64,000 bases of DNA from Paralithodes platypus (taxonomy: Eukaryota > Arthropoda > Malacostraca > Decapoda > Lithodidae). The stretch is taken from positions 33,084,113 to 33,148,112 of the forward strand of contig CM064519.1 of the NCBI GenBank assembly GCA_032716605.1, given 5' to 3'. A program made the translations under genes and the position numbers. Below, one piece after another: positions 39,855 to 52,199 of the stretch. Numbering within the stretch: the stretch's first letter is position 1; each line of letters begins with the position of its first letter. The notes under the pieces are model-generated. The model did not search any database. It was not told the DNA's origin and saw only the letters and a list, made by a program, of their open reading frames with translations.

Positions 39855-40030
39855 TGTATAATACCACCTCTACTACCACTACCATCATTACTACCACCAT
39901 CACTATTACTACCAACACTATAACTACCACCGTCACTATTACTACCACCATCACTAGCATCAATAGCAATACTACTATCCCTACTATCATCTCTCCTACC
40001 ACTACCATCACTATTATCACGACCATCAAC
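39855..40030. repeat. (ACC/ACT/ATC)n trinucleotide repeat
   Basis: Imperfect trinucleotide repeat such as actaccaccatcactatt; open frames rich in T or V over it are artefacts. Confidence 0.95.
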
Positions 40031-40169
40031 ATGACTGCATTTGTTGGTACAATCTAAAACACATAAGTAGTGATGCACGATAAAAAATTATTAATATGAA
40101 CACACATTAGAGTTTAGAGCCCGTTTAGCAAATAATACATACGTGAGAGAAAACGAAGAAAACCACTAA

Positions 40170-41000
40170 TTATTATGCAATCCAGAACCATCGCCTTCAA
40201 ACTCAAGAATCTCGTACATTCTATGTTTCTGCCCGGAATCAAGCCAAATTTGTTCTTCGACTCGTCATAAACTCTTTCATCAAAAACAAATGCTCAGAAC
40301 TTTCCAACTCTAGCTCTTCCCAAGCATTCTGGAATCTAGCCTCTCCAACAATTTTACTTCCTCGTCTTCCCCTCCTCTTTTCCACTCTGACGGCACCACT
40401 TCCTCTGACAATCCTGAACTCTTTGCTCTAACTTTTGCTAAAAACTCCACTTTGAATGATGCTATTCGGCCCTCTCCACCCACCTCTCTCCAATTTATGC
40501 CCAATATTCTAATCTCTTCTAAGGATGTACTTTCTGCCCTCTCTGGGCTTAATACTAAGAGAAAATGTGGACAAGAGGGTGTTCCTCCTGTTGTACTAAA
40601 AATCTGCTCTTGTGTGCTCTCTCCTTGCCTAGGCAAACTCTTCCACCCCTGTCTTTCCTCTAACATCCTCCCTTCTTGCTGGAAGTTTCCTTTCATTCAA
40701 CCTTTCCCAAAGAAGGGTGACCACTCTTAATTCTCCAATTATCGTCCAATTGCTCTCATCTTTTGCATCTCTATAGAGTTTTTTAATCTATTTTTAATTC
40801 AAAATTTCTAAAGCGTTTGTCTTCCCATAATAAACTATAAGATCGCCAGTATGGCTTCCTTAGGTACTGCCCTGTATACTGGTGATCTTTTTTCTTATCT
40901 TACTAACTCTTAGTTAGCTTCCTTTCGTATCTTCGGTGAGACCTGTTCTGTTGTGTTAGACATATTGGAAGCCTTCGACAAAGTCTGGCATATATGCTAA
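40170..41000 (+). pseudogene. LINE linker and RT N-terminal region, degenerate
   Basis: A central open stretch (40452-40730) reads SSKDVLSALSGLNTKRKCGQ, then VPPVVLKI and SCWKFPFIQPFPKKGDHS, the recognisable start of a Jockey-superfamily LINE reverse transcriptase. Upstream, in another frame, QAKFVLRLVINSFIKNK and SSSSQAFWNLAS match the linker that precedes RT in the same elements. Downstream, after several stops, FRIFGETCSV and EAFDKVWH (about 40925-40990) correspond to the RT A-domain. Multiple frameshifts and stops show an old, inactive copy; the endonuclease and catalytic YADD portions are missing. Confidence 0.82.
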
Positions 41001-41741
41001 ATTTTATTTAGGCTAAAATTAGACGATTATAGGCAGCCTAAGAAAAACCTCTAGGCATAAAATGGGCAAAAACACTCCATTAGCGCTCTCACTACCACAT
41101 GTCCTTCTTAAGCTGCATATAGCCAGAATATAATAACATATACGTTATCGTAGTGAAGGGGATAAGGATACACCATAACTACAATTATCATCACTCGTAA
41201 AATCAAGCTGTACGTTCCCTTCCAACTACAAACCCTCCAAGGTAAACACCCTCACATGTCCACCCTTCTATGTATACCCTTCCATGTACACACACTCTCA
41301 TGTACACATACCCCAGCACCCCTATAGCACCCGATGTTCCCATGAAGGTTTAAAAATAGCCATTGACATCGGATCTTTTGAGGTAACGTTAGGATTTCTA
41401 TACACCATTTAGTGCGGGGGGCCGGAGGGGTGTGGCAGGGGGCGGGAGGGTGTAGTCTCTGATTGTGCAGATGTATTTAGATGTTTGGCATAGAATTAAA
41501 CACAAAAATAGGATGGACAGGAATGTAACAACGAATACCTGTTGGACAGCATCGGGATAGCAAACATATTTATATACACTTCTTCAGAAAGTGAAAATTT
41601 TATGTCTTTAGGAACTAAACAAAATGCACAATTATAAGAAAAGAACCTGTTATAGCAATAATAACACACATACTGTATATCTCAGATAAAGTTAAAATAA
41701 CCTTTTCAGCTGAGTTTTGCAAGTATGAAACGTACCAGTAA

Positions 41742-41819
41742 ATTTAATGTATGACTAGCAATTAGCATATACGGTTTGATATTTAATGTATGACTAGCAA
41801 TTAGCATATACGGGTTGAT
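41742..41819 (+). repeat. Two-copy 39-bp tandem repeat
   Basis: The unit from atttaatgtatgactagc to catatacggtttgat occurs at 41742-41780 and 41781-41819 with a g/t difference near the end. Confidence 0.95.
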
Positions 41820-43230
41820 TTTTTACATGTGACTAAAAAGGTTAAGAAAATAGATGACTAAGGGACTTTTATTTAAAGTCTAAATAGAGTATTAAGGCCC
41901 GTACATACGAGTTTTACGCATTCAGCCATGAACCTCGCGAGTTCCAAGTCTTGATGCCGACATTTAAGTATTCTGACGTATGTATTAAGGGGCGACAGGG
42001 ACCCTAGTTCTGCAGTCACGTCGGGGCAGCCCTTACACGCCTGGCTGGACTTACCTAGGGACGCTACGACTACTGACAAAAAAGTGCACAGACCCGCATA
42101 GTGCAAAATCTTTCCCGTGCATACACTCTTTATAGCTGAAGGTAAAGGCTATTTAGTCTTCCTTATTGAACTTTGACTGTCTTTTCATACTTGGGTCTTC
42201 CCGTACAAACGAGAACACTGTAAATATTGATCGTTTAATTGCAACATAAATGGTACATGTAACACGTAAACGATTGATAATGTTTGTTACACATTAGCGC
42301 TAAAACTTTACTGTCATACCACTAAATTCATCTTAGAGCAGATAAACTTAATCCTCTGTATAATCACTGTAAGACTGAAGTTAATATCTACCAGTAATAT
42401 ATTTATTAATATGTCGACTTACTTTATTGAGTATGATGAAGACAATTCATATATAATTCTAGTTAACACTAGACGTTGAACTTGTTTCTTAGCATCTCAG
42501 CTACATTGGCGCTGATTTTGTCTATTACCACTAATATTAAAAGACTGTATATACTGTACATCCTCTTCCAAATAATTTCCATGGTTTTAAGATTAACCTC
42601 TTTAACTCGCAAACGAGCGGAGTAAGATACCTAATATTTCTACCACTTGGGAAGGCTCAGCCAGGTTATAGGTGTGAATATTTACGGCTCATTTGCTCTA
42701 GCTCTTTTTGAATTACAGAGGTTAGAGTTCTCGATCTGGCCTACCTATTTGAACCAGGGTATAGTCATTTTGATCCTCAAGGTGAAGAGATTAATGGCGT
42801 CCTCTTTGAAGACAAGGCTGCTATGCTTGAGTCACACCAGTAAATTTCTGGCAACTTTTGATTGACAACTACACCCTGGCTACATTTCGAGGGACTTTAG
42901 TGTTGTAATTGGGAAGGATACTAAACAGAGATTATAATTCCTGTCTGAAATGTTCGGAAGCTTAAATTCCGAAGTTTCAGAACCAGAGTCGCCAAGAAAA
43001 GATGTGAGAAAATAACCGCTCGTTTGACTTGGGTATTTCTGGTGACGACCGGGTTTATAGCGGTACCGGGGCTAATACCCTTAACCATTTTTTGCTGTAC
43101 TGCATACATTTTTTGCCACCTTAGTTCTTTCTGGTGTTCATAGTCAAATACCTTTTATGCTAATACGCTAATACTATGGGCGTGTAGAAGTTTATGCCTG
43201 TAGGCATATATCTCAATCTGGCATATGGTT
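41820..43230. other. Unique flank with one unusual small open frame
   Basis: The minus strand at 42106-42049 reads an ATG, a hydrophobic stretch and a perfect donor AG|GTAAGT; this is discussed in the findings. The rest is unique AT-rich DNA. Confidence 0.4.
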
Positions 43231-43236
43231 ATCTCT

Positions 43237-43419
<183 letters not shown>

Positions 43420-43930
43420 TCTAACCATACCTAGAGATACACAAAGGGGACGTCACGATATTATAAAGGTTAAGGGTGTAGTGCTTGTTTGTTTGGTTTA
43501 TGTACAGTATATATTTATAAATATATATTTGAGTTTCCTTGCTAGACCTCCATCAATCTTTAAAGAACACCCCTAGACCACCTTTCAAGATAAATGTGTA
43601 AATATTTCGGTTGAAAAATGTCCCGGCCGAAGGTCAGTTCTTTCTAAAATCACAAGCTCGCTATCGATCGCCAGGAAAAAAATCGAGACCTTAATGGCAC
43701 GAAAGGTCTTAGTATTGAACAAAAAATGGGACACAAGGTCTAAACATCGCCAAACCTGTGGAACGAACGTCTTAAAATGTCAAAGCTAATAATTATGCTG
43801 GACATGAGGAAGAAGGGGATTCAGAAAAAGCGACTACCTCACCATAAGTCATACGAAGCATAGTTGTGTATAATCTAATTAAGGAATTTCACTCCCAACA
43901 CCAAACACCTCTCAATCAAATTAATGAAAG

Positions 43931-44003
43931 CATGTGATCCTCCCGAGATTCGAACCTTTGATACAACATACATATCTTAAACACTCTAACCATGACACCA
44001 TAT
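43931..44003 (-). mobile_element. tRNA-like SINE head inside the foldback element
   Basis: On the minus strand tggtgtcatggttagag (44000-43984) is a good Pol III A-box region, and aaggttcgaatctcggg (43958-43942) contains a B-box and T-arm. The spacing is shorter than in a normal tRNA and the acceptor stem does not pair convincingly, so this is a tRNA-derived element. Confidence 0.6.
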
Positions 44004-44709
44004 TGAGGAGGTTGTAGGCACCAATCGAGCAGGGCAGAACCCAGGGGATGCCATAAAGGCATATGATAACGAGTTGCTGGAACTCCTGTTTCATTTGCCT
44101 GGCTTCCCCCACAGTTTCTATTTGTGCCTTACCCACACAGAGAGTAATCCAGCTAACTCTCACAAACACCTCATCCTCCCATTCATTTCACTACACTTAA
44201 CAAGCACACCAAGCATCTTTCCAAAACATCTAAATTACCCATAAAGTCCCTTGATTTTGGCTCTGTCACTCTTTCAAATTTTTTGGGAAGACACTTGTTA
44301 CAGACAGCTTTGCCTTTTGTCTCCTTCATACACATTGACAAAAAAATGCCGGTCACTGTCCACGGTTACCAAGGCCTCAGCAGGTGCGATTTATAATATA
44401 TGCCCGACAGCACAGGACCCCGTACAGTCGGCCTAATAAGTGATGTCTCGTCGGCACCATGCTTTGATCAATAATTGGTATCGGCACTATCTAAGCATTA
44501 ATTAATCTGTTCGAGTGAGATATACAAACATGTTCCTATATTTACACACCCTATTCAACATCTGACCGACAATAATACAACACAGAGCGAGCCAAACGTA
44601 ATGACAGCTGGGACATGACTTATTAGCGCGACCGTACATTGATATCAGGACACGTATACTTGGCTACCATCAGCTCTTCTCTCTCTGATACATGATTCAT
44701 TAAAACTGT

Positions 44710-44728
44710 GGGGGGGGGGGGGGGGGGG
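44710..44728. repeat. Poly-G tract
   Basis: Nineteen consecutive G residues. Confidence 0.98.
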
Positions 44729-45140
44729 TCTGGCCAATGCACTCCAATTCCCAGCTTCTGGCATTACAATCACAAGCTTATGGGGATCTATTATAGTTTT
44801 CTGGACCCCCCTTCTCCCTCATGCTTAGTCCCATTATTTATGACATTTTAAGACGTTCACCCCATTTGTTTGAAGATTTTAAAACCTTTCGCTTTTTTTT
44901 CAATATTTAGACCGTTCGTGCCATTTAGGTGTCTATTTTTTCCTGGCGAGCGGTAGCAAGCCTGTAATTATAAGAGGAACCGGCCTTCAGCCGGTACATT
45001 TTTCTACCGAAAAATGTACAAATTTATCTTGAAGGGGGGTTTTGGGAGTGTTTTCTTAAAGCTTGATGGAGGCCTAGCGAGGAAACAAAAGAATTAATGA
45101 ATGAATAAATACATAGACCAAAAATTAACATAACGTATCC

Positions 45141-45553
45141 TTAACCCTCTCAATACTTGTGGAATTGTTTTTGCATTTGATTTCGGTTAACCACTAGGAG
45201 ATTTTATATTGCTTTGAAAGAATGTTGAGGAATCAAAGAGCTAAAACAGTTTCGATCAACTCTCCGACTCCCTCAAGTTCTTTCTTAACTTTAAAAACAA
45301 ATGTCTAATAATACAATAGAAAAACAAATGTTTTACGTCGTTATGTACTGAAAGGTGATGCAATGTACATTCTATCTAAGCTGGCATTATACAATTTTAT
45401 GCTGCTTAGGAATGACAAGTAACAGTAGAATGGGGAAACAACAATCTCCATTATTTCTCTTCGTCAACCAGATTAATCCTAATACAGATAACTCCGTCTA
45501 ATAGTAACCCAGCTATACTGACTATTAGTGTCATTGTATACTGAAAGAGTTAA
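45141..45553. mobile_element. piggyBac-like MITE, longer variant D
   Basis: It starts TTAACCCTCTCAATAC and ends GTATACTGAAAGAGTTAA with TTAA at both ends, matching the terminal pattern of copies A-C. Internal words such as ccgtctaatagtaaccc near the right end parallel atcgtctaataatagcc of copy C. At 413 bp it is about twice the length of B and C. Confidence 0.6.
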
Positions 45554-45902
45554 TGTAGTGCAGATATAAATAATGAATACGAAGAGAATCGACCTATAGT
45601 CATAACAACCAATGTGTACCTATTTGGTGAGTCATAGCAAACGTAATGATTAACAAAATGATCCTCGTAGATAATATTATGAAAACATATCTTAACTAAA
45701 ACACCTAGTTATGTTTAAACTGTTCTTTATGCAAATTCAATTCCTAAAACGACTGCAACATTATTTAACAAAGGAAAACTCGGATATACAAACAGATTCC
45801 TTAAGAGTTAAAACACAATAGAAACCCGTAAAAGACAATATGCATATATATTGTGCGAGCCAAACTTATTATTTTGAGCGCATTGTGTGAACATTTTGTG
45901 AT

Positions 45903-46390
45903 GAATTATAACATAAGGGGTACACGACACATAATTATAACATAAGGGGTACAAGACACATAATTATAACATAAGGGGTACACGACACATAATTATAACA
46001 TAAGGGGTACACGACACATAATTATAACATAAGGGGTACACGACACATAATTATAACATAAGGGGTACACGACACATAATTATAACATAAGGGGTACACG
46101 ACACATAATTATAACATAAGGGGTACACGACACATAATTATAACATAAGGGGTACACGACACATAATTATAACATAAGGGGTACACGACACATAATTAAT
46201 TATAACATAAGGGGTACACGACACATAATTATAACATAAGGGGTACACGACACATAATTAATTATAACATAAGGGGTACACGACACATAATTAATTATAA
46301 CATAAGGGGTACACGACACATAATTATAACATAAGGGGTACACGACACATAATTAATTATAACATAAGGGGTACACGACACATAATTAAT
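45903..46390 (+). repeat. 29-bp minisatellite, 16 copies
   Basis: The unit aattataacataagggg plus tacacgacacat is repeated 16 times; several later units carry an extra taat giving 33 bp. Only one base change (acaagacac in unit 2) is visible, so the array is very homogeneous. Confidence 0.98.
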
Positions 46391-47166
46391 TTCAGTGTAT
46401 ATGTTTCAATCCTGCAGCCCAATTGAATACTTTGATGTGCACCCAACCTGCTACAATTGAACACATTTACTGTAGTATCTTTATGTGTTCAGCAGTACCT
46501 TAATTACTGGTATTCTGTATAAGATAAGTGTGTAATAAACTCTCAACATGACACACGTTACACACAATATATATATATATATATATATATATAGTATATT
46601 AGGATTGTATTCTAAATAAATTACTTAATATTAAAAATATTAAAACATTTGTTTATATCATTAATTAATTATTGTGTACAAGTTTTGTAACAGTAAATAC
46701 TGTATTTGTTCTATTATGCATACACATCTCTTAACATGTTTAATTAAGAGTGTAGTTATAAACGAAAGATAAGCAGCCCTTGCCTCATGTTAAGGCAAGG
46801 GAATAATAAAGATGTATCTCTCATAAGTCTAGACGGAGCAGAACAGCCTCTGCGCCAAATTAATAACTCCAGCAATGTGCTATATGAGCCAAAACCACGC
46901 AATGTTTAATTATGGCTATTATTGAAGAGGCTGCAGATATGTTATATCAGCGTGTGATATCAGAATGTGCTGGTTCAACTCTTGCTAAAAAAAAAATCAT
47001 TAGCCTCTACATAACACAATGTTTTGAGGAGATCGCACATATTCTAGCTAGAGATTATACTAAGTGTTCAATGTTATCATATTATATGTTCTTTATATAC
47101 AGCAGGACACATTTTGATTTAAATAGGGCAGATATGTTTTTTTTATATATACTGTATATATATACC
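46391..47166. other. AT-rich unique flank
   Basis: Contains a TA tract (46568-46592) and a perfect 9-bp hairpin, cccttgcct / aggcaaggg (46777-46785 and 46793-46801). No gene recognised. Confidence 0.5.

Positions 47167-47221
<55 letters not shown>
47167..47221. repeat. (TA)n microsatellite
   Basis: About 52 bp of TA, preceded by tatactgtatatatataccgg. Confidence 0.97.
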
Positions 47222-47223
<2 letters not shown>

Positions 47224-47744
47224 ACTACTCCGTCTCGGGCATAGGCTGCACATAAGTAAGTATGAGACTTATGATAATGTTTTTCAGCATACAAATATAT
47301 ATAATCGCCTATGCCTGTGTACTAGGATAGTTTAGTTGAAAAACATATACCGGTAAAGATCATATATAGTTTAAATTTAGCGAATGTATTGTTATCTTGT
47401 ACTTGCCTCTGCATAAGTTGTATCTAAAGTGCCTGTATATTTTCATCTTCTGGTATATAATTACTATATTACAAAGTAGCAAAATACCTGAACATGAAGT
47501 AGTAACGCATGGACAATAGCTATGGCAACTATGTGCAATGTAATTATTCAAGAGTAATACTATAAATGTATATGGGTGTATTATCCGTGTATTGTCCGTG
47601 AGTGTATTAATTCTGCTGGAGTGTGTCTGAATATGTGCACCGGAATAATGTATTTGCATATAATGTGCATCGAAGCAGTGTGTATATATCTACGTTCAAG
47701 GGAAGATATAGGTAGGAACGACCCTGCCTGCCTGCCTGCCCCCT

Positions 47745-47982
47745 GGTGTGTGTGACTGTGTGTGTGTGTGCGTGTGTGTGGGTGGGTGTGGGTGGGTGTG
47801 TGTGTGTGTGTGTGTGTGTGTGGGTTGGTGTATATGTGTGTGTGTGTACTACGCGTGTGTATGTGTCTTTGTGTCGGAAGTGTGTGTCTGTGTGCGTAGT
47901 CTGCATGTGTCTGAAGACTTGGCAGTATATATAAACAACCATGACACACACACACACACACACACAGACAGACAGACACACA

Positions 47983-48032
<50 letters not shown>
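47745..48032. repeat. TG-rich tract followed by inverted (CA)n tract
   Basis: TG/GGTG repeats at 47745-47900 and CA/CAGA repeats at 47942-48032, separated by about 40 bp, so the two tracts can pair with each other as a long imperfect hairpin. Confidence 0.93.
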
Positions 48033-48033
48033 G

Positions 48034-48267
48034 CCAGCAATATATAGTCTCCCACCTGATGTAAGGAACTTGTACTAATCCGTTTTCCTAGCCGCCGCCG
48101 TATATATCTCGCCTTCGTATAAATCTATTTTATATATCGCGAAGATAAATGGCGCCGAAGCTCTGTTTTCTCGCTGTGCCATTATAAAGATGTCTTACTT
48201 TGGCTGCATCTTCTGTTTGTGAAGTATTAAATGGGATGATATATTATTATGAGGATGGTAATTGATA
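48034..48267. promoter_or_regulatory. Short unique block with GCCAT motifs
   Basis: Contains gccgccgccgtatata, aatggcgccgaag (48149-48161) and gtgccattataaag (48176-48189). A PHO/YY1-like content makes a regulatory role conceivable, but the evidence is slight. Confidence 0.2.
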
Positions 48268-48270
48268 TAC

Positions 48271-48331
<61 letters not shown>
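48268..48331. repeat. (TA)n microsatellite
   Basis: Uninterrupted TA dinucleotides. Confidence 0.98.
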
Positions 48332-48336
<5 letters not shown>

Positions 48337-48677
48337 TTCATATTATCATACCAATGTAATTCTGATAACAAAAAAATCATGCATTAGTAATTTAATGATC
48401 ATTACTGATATTATTACTGATATTATTAAACAAGCATATGCCCTTCCACTTAATATATAATAAATATCTAAAATTTATTAAATTTTATCAGTATCTAGAA
48501 ATATATAAGCTAATGAATAAGCGGGATTGTAAAACTATGCATTTCAAACTGTATATATATTTGTTTTAATAAAAAAAATATTGAAACGTATAATCAAGAT
48601 ATTCTCATAGGCATATACAACATACAGACTCCGATGCACACATACTCACTCTCACTCTCACACACACTATCTCTTTC

Positions 48678-48729
<52 letters not shown>
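48678..48729. repeat. (AC)n microsatellite
   Basis: Uninterrupted AC dinucleotides after a CT/CA-rich lead. Confidence 0.98.
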
Positions 48730-48730
<1 letters not shown>

Positions 48731-49912
48731 CCTGTTCACCTTCCCACACTAACCCCTCATAAAACAACATCCCACCTTCACACACATGAGGCTCTCCACG
48801 CCGCATCACCACACACCACCATACACCCGCAGAAGGCGATGCAGAAGGCTATCACATCTCCAGACAAAACACCCACAATAGAAAAGTTACTACACAATCT
48901 ATCACGATAAACAAAAATGGAATCACGACGGAAGAGGAAATCTCTAGTCCTGGTAAACAAGAAATAGAGTTTTAAGATTGGATGGTGTCTCTGGAATGAC
49001 TATCAAGAACACTATATCGGAGTTCGAGGCAGCGTACGACCACATGAAAACACATTCAACAAATATGAGAACCAATTTATCAAAGTAGGAACCAGGACGT
49101 GATTTCCCTGGATCTATTTTTTCCGAGTGGTAGTTTATCCAGAAAATCGACTCTTAAGCGTCAGCGATCACTATGTTTACAGAATAACTGGAGATATGAA
49201 TCTGGAAGATAAACGTATATAATATACTGTATATATATATATAACGTCACTATATGATACATACACAACTGTTCATAAAATGTAAACAGTATTATAATGA
49301 AAGCATTAATCCTATGAAATTTGGCTTGAATATATACAGTATATATATATATATATATATATAAACGCCCATAGAGCAACTAATACAGGAAATGCTGTTG
49401 AAATTATAATAATTTCACGTTATTAGCAAAGAAAAGTTCGCACCATTAGTGAGCAATTTCACGCATGTAGGAATATTTGCTATGCCAATTATGTCTATTA
49501 GCGTGAGAAAACGCATATTATGTATAGTAACTAACTGAAATTCAGCCCGGACTTGGTTTCATAATAATTATGCAAAACAGCGTACAGTACGAATAAAACA
49601 CAAATACGCAATACAAAGAAAGATTCTCAACAAACTACGAAGTTCATATGCTAATAAATATGATATAAACAAAGACTAACAAGTACGATATGCCAGAACA
49701 TCTGTTGGTTCTACACACCTGTCGGAAATCCTAAAACGTTAACATCTGCCCTCAGTAGAACACCTGTATATCTTAATTAATATTGAGGATATATAAAGCA
49801 AAATTTTATATAATTCGCGAAAAGTAAACTACATGCACTTGTTGAGAAACATTTCAACTTACGCAAGGCTTTAACACAACAGATCTGCCAATATAAACAA
49901 ACAAACACACAA
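48730..49912. other. AT-rich unique flank with short TA tracts
   Basis: TA tracts at about 49230-49240 and 49340-49362, each next to atactgtat or atacagtat. No gene recognised. Confidence 0.5.
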
Positions 49913-50024
49913 AGTACACACACACACACACACACACAAACACACCCGTATACACACTAACACACACACACACAAATACACACACAAATACACACACACG
50001 CACACACACACACAAACACAGCCG

Positions 50025-50085
<61 letters not shown>
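49913..50085. repeat. (CA)n microsatellite, interrupted
   Basis: CA repeats with caaacac, cgtataca and caaataca interruptions; a 50-bp phrase containing ccgtatacacac occurs twice. Confidence 0.97.
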
Positions 50086-50087
<2 letters not shown>

Positions 50088-51251
50088 TCTTTATCTCCAA
50101 AACAAATACACGCACAAAAACACATGCACAACTTGATAAAAAAGGAAGCTATAACTTAACAGGAAATCATTACACTCTCTCCCTCCACCACGCGTCACAG
50201 CCAAAAGCAATATCACCGCGACAAACACCGCGTCTGTTGGCTTTCGGGTATACAGACAAGAAAAACAAAAACAAACGTTTATCTTATGACGCTCGTAATG
50301 ATCAAGATAAAAACAATGTACCATTTCAGTGATTGGTTGTGTATAGGGAAGTTAAAGTGTCATTTGATAAAAACAAAAACAAAATCTATAAATCACATCA
50401 ACAAAGCCTTTATTCAAGATCTACCGAGCGCTGTTAAGGAATTTGTATTTCGTTTTTAGAGATGAAGTGGCAGTGGTCCACGACTATGCAAATGTCAAGT
50501 TTTTGAAGACACTGTCACCCATTTTCCACCCAAATACCACACTCGACTCTAGCTCTGGCGTCACTCTGAACAGCCCTATACTCAGAAACACACAACTAAA
50601 TAAATAAAAACACAAAATCCTCCGGGGAATCAAATTAGATTTTTAGCAGGGCCCGAATTGTTCCGTAATCCTTCGAGCATTCCGGCAATATATCTCGCAA
50701 CCCCAACTAATTTCCCCCGGAAAATCCAACGCCATATATCTCCCGACCGAAAGCCATTACTCCCCCGGCACCCAAAAATGCTCCCCCCTCCCCCCAACCC
50801 CCCCTAAATTTCTGCAACATGCTCCCCAAATTCTAATTAAGGACATTCCGTATATACTAGTTTAAGGCGTCGAGCGTGAGGGGAAGGGAGAGTGTGAACG
50901 TGGAAAAAATGTATTTAAATATAAAAACATGACTGAGTGGAAAGAATGCGAGGCACATGCTGTAAAAGGGTTTCCTTATAGAAGAACGTCATTTCCTTCT
51001 TCTTAAAAAAAAATCCAAATGTACTTTCCTTTTCATTATAAATATTTGTACTTGTATCATTATTATTATTATTATTATTATTAGAATACAGTCTACTAAC
51101 TTTACTAGGCATAATATCGATACAAGTAAAATAAGCTGACATACAGGTCACTCCTTCCTTAAAGTACCGTACTGCAACAATTTAAGTATTCAGAGGGGTT
51201 CTCTTCATTATTAATGACAGTAAAGCTATCTCCAGCATGTGTGCGTGTACT

Positions 51252-51252
<1 letters not shown>
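50086..51252. other. Unique flank; C-rich block at 50640-50880
   Basis: The patch at 50640-50880 (gcagggcccgaattgttcc, ccgaaagccattactcccc) is complex and GC-richer than its surroundings and could be conserved. An ATT trinucleotide repeat lies at 51058-51083. Confidence 0.35.

Positions 51253-51322
<70 letters not shown>
51253..51322. repeat. (GA)n microsatellite
   Basis: Uninterrupted GA dinucleotides, followed by a short TA tract at 51353-51375. Confidence 0.98.
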
Positions 51323-51327
<5 letters not shown>

Positions 51328-51375
51328 ATTAAGGGGGATGAATTATATTAGACTATATATATATATATTATATAT

Positions 51376-52199
51376 ACCAAACGTACCATCCTTATTAAAT
51401 AAGCAATTCAGTTGAGTTAAAGGCAGATTGAATAATACGACAAATAAATCACGAATACTAACAAATGTATCATTGCAAATAATAAGTTAAGTGGAGAGAA
51501 AGTATTTTGTTGTGCAAGGATGATATGCTCAATGAAACAAATAGTACGAGAGATAATTATATTCAACATTGAAATATAGATAATCACAAAATGAAAAATA
51601 TAGTAAATTACTTAGCGAATTTAGAATAAAAAACACATTAATAACAGACTAGACAAGAATGGGAAGGAAGTGCCAACTATAAAAAGGGAAGCAAAATTAA
51701 TCAAAGGGAGAAAATGTAAACAAAACAACATTGAAGGATAGCTGTATATAAGCTAAGGGAAGAGAGAGTAGCATTTTGACTACGATACGAATTTCAATTG
51801 TATGTAGTAATCGTTTGTTCAATGGAAGACAAATAATGTACTGTACTAACATGCAATATGGTCCCTAATGAACTGCAACCCAACAAACGTTAATATTATA
51901 CTACGAATACGAAAATAATGAATGTTTCCAGAGTATTTTCCTCTGCCTATAAATTCTGTGTTTACTTAACATTAGTTCAACAATTCGTATACTTCTAATT
52001 ACAAATAATTTAAATACAGAGGAAGCCAACAATTATATATATGTAAAAACAAAAAATAAACCGCCACATAAAATATGCTTTTTATATCCCAAGAATGCAA
52101 AACAAGCCAGCCGATACTCCGCATTAGAATATAAATTGACAATCATAAGCTCTTGAATTTCAATATTACGGTACGGAAACATCGTTAGCAGTTTCATTT
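51376..52199. other. AT-rich unique flank, no gene
   Basis: Nothing recognisable. Confidence 0.5.

Larger units (their letters stand above)
43490..45105. mobile_element. Foldback-type element with ~300-bp inverted arms
   Basis: The left arm (about 43526-43850) and the reverse complement of the right arm (about 45085-44785) share many blocks in the same order: gtttcct-gctag-cctccatca, ttcaagataaat-tgta, gccaggaaaaaa, aatggcacgaa-ggtct, acgtcttaaaatgtca and atgagg-agaagggg. Arm identity is roughly 70-75 percent by eye. About 930 bp lie between the arms and include a SINE head and a G-run. No transposase frame is seen. The outer ends are blurred; TSDs could not be fixed. Confidence 0.75.

Noticed and set aside
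41897..42212. Transposon ends suggested by cccgtacawacgag at 41899 and 42198
   Set aside because: The two copies are in direct and not inverted orientation, and no flanking duplication was found.
43931..44003. Functional tRNA gene
   Set aside because: A and B boxes are present but the spacing is short and the acceptor and anticodon stems do not pair; a SINE head is more likely.
45903..46390. CRISPR-like array of regular repeats
   Set aside because: There are no spacers; units are contiguous, and the DNA is eukaryotic.
46777..46801. Bacterial-type transcription terminator
   Set aside because: The hairpin lacks a following T-run and the genome is eukaryotic.
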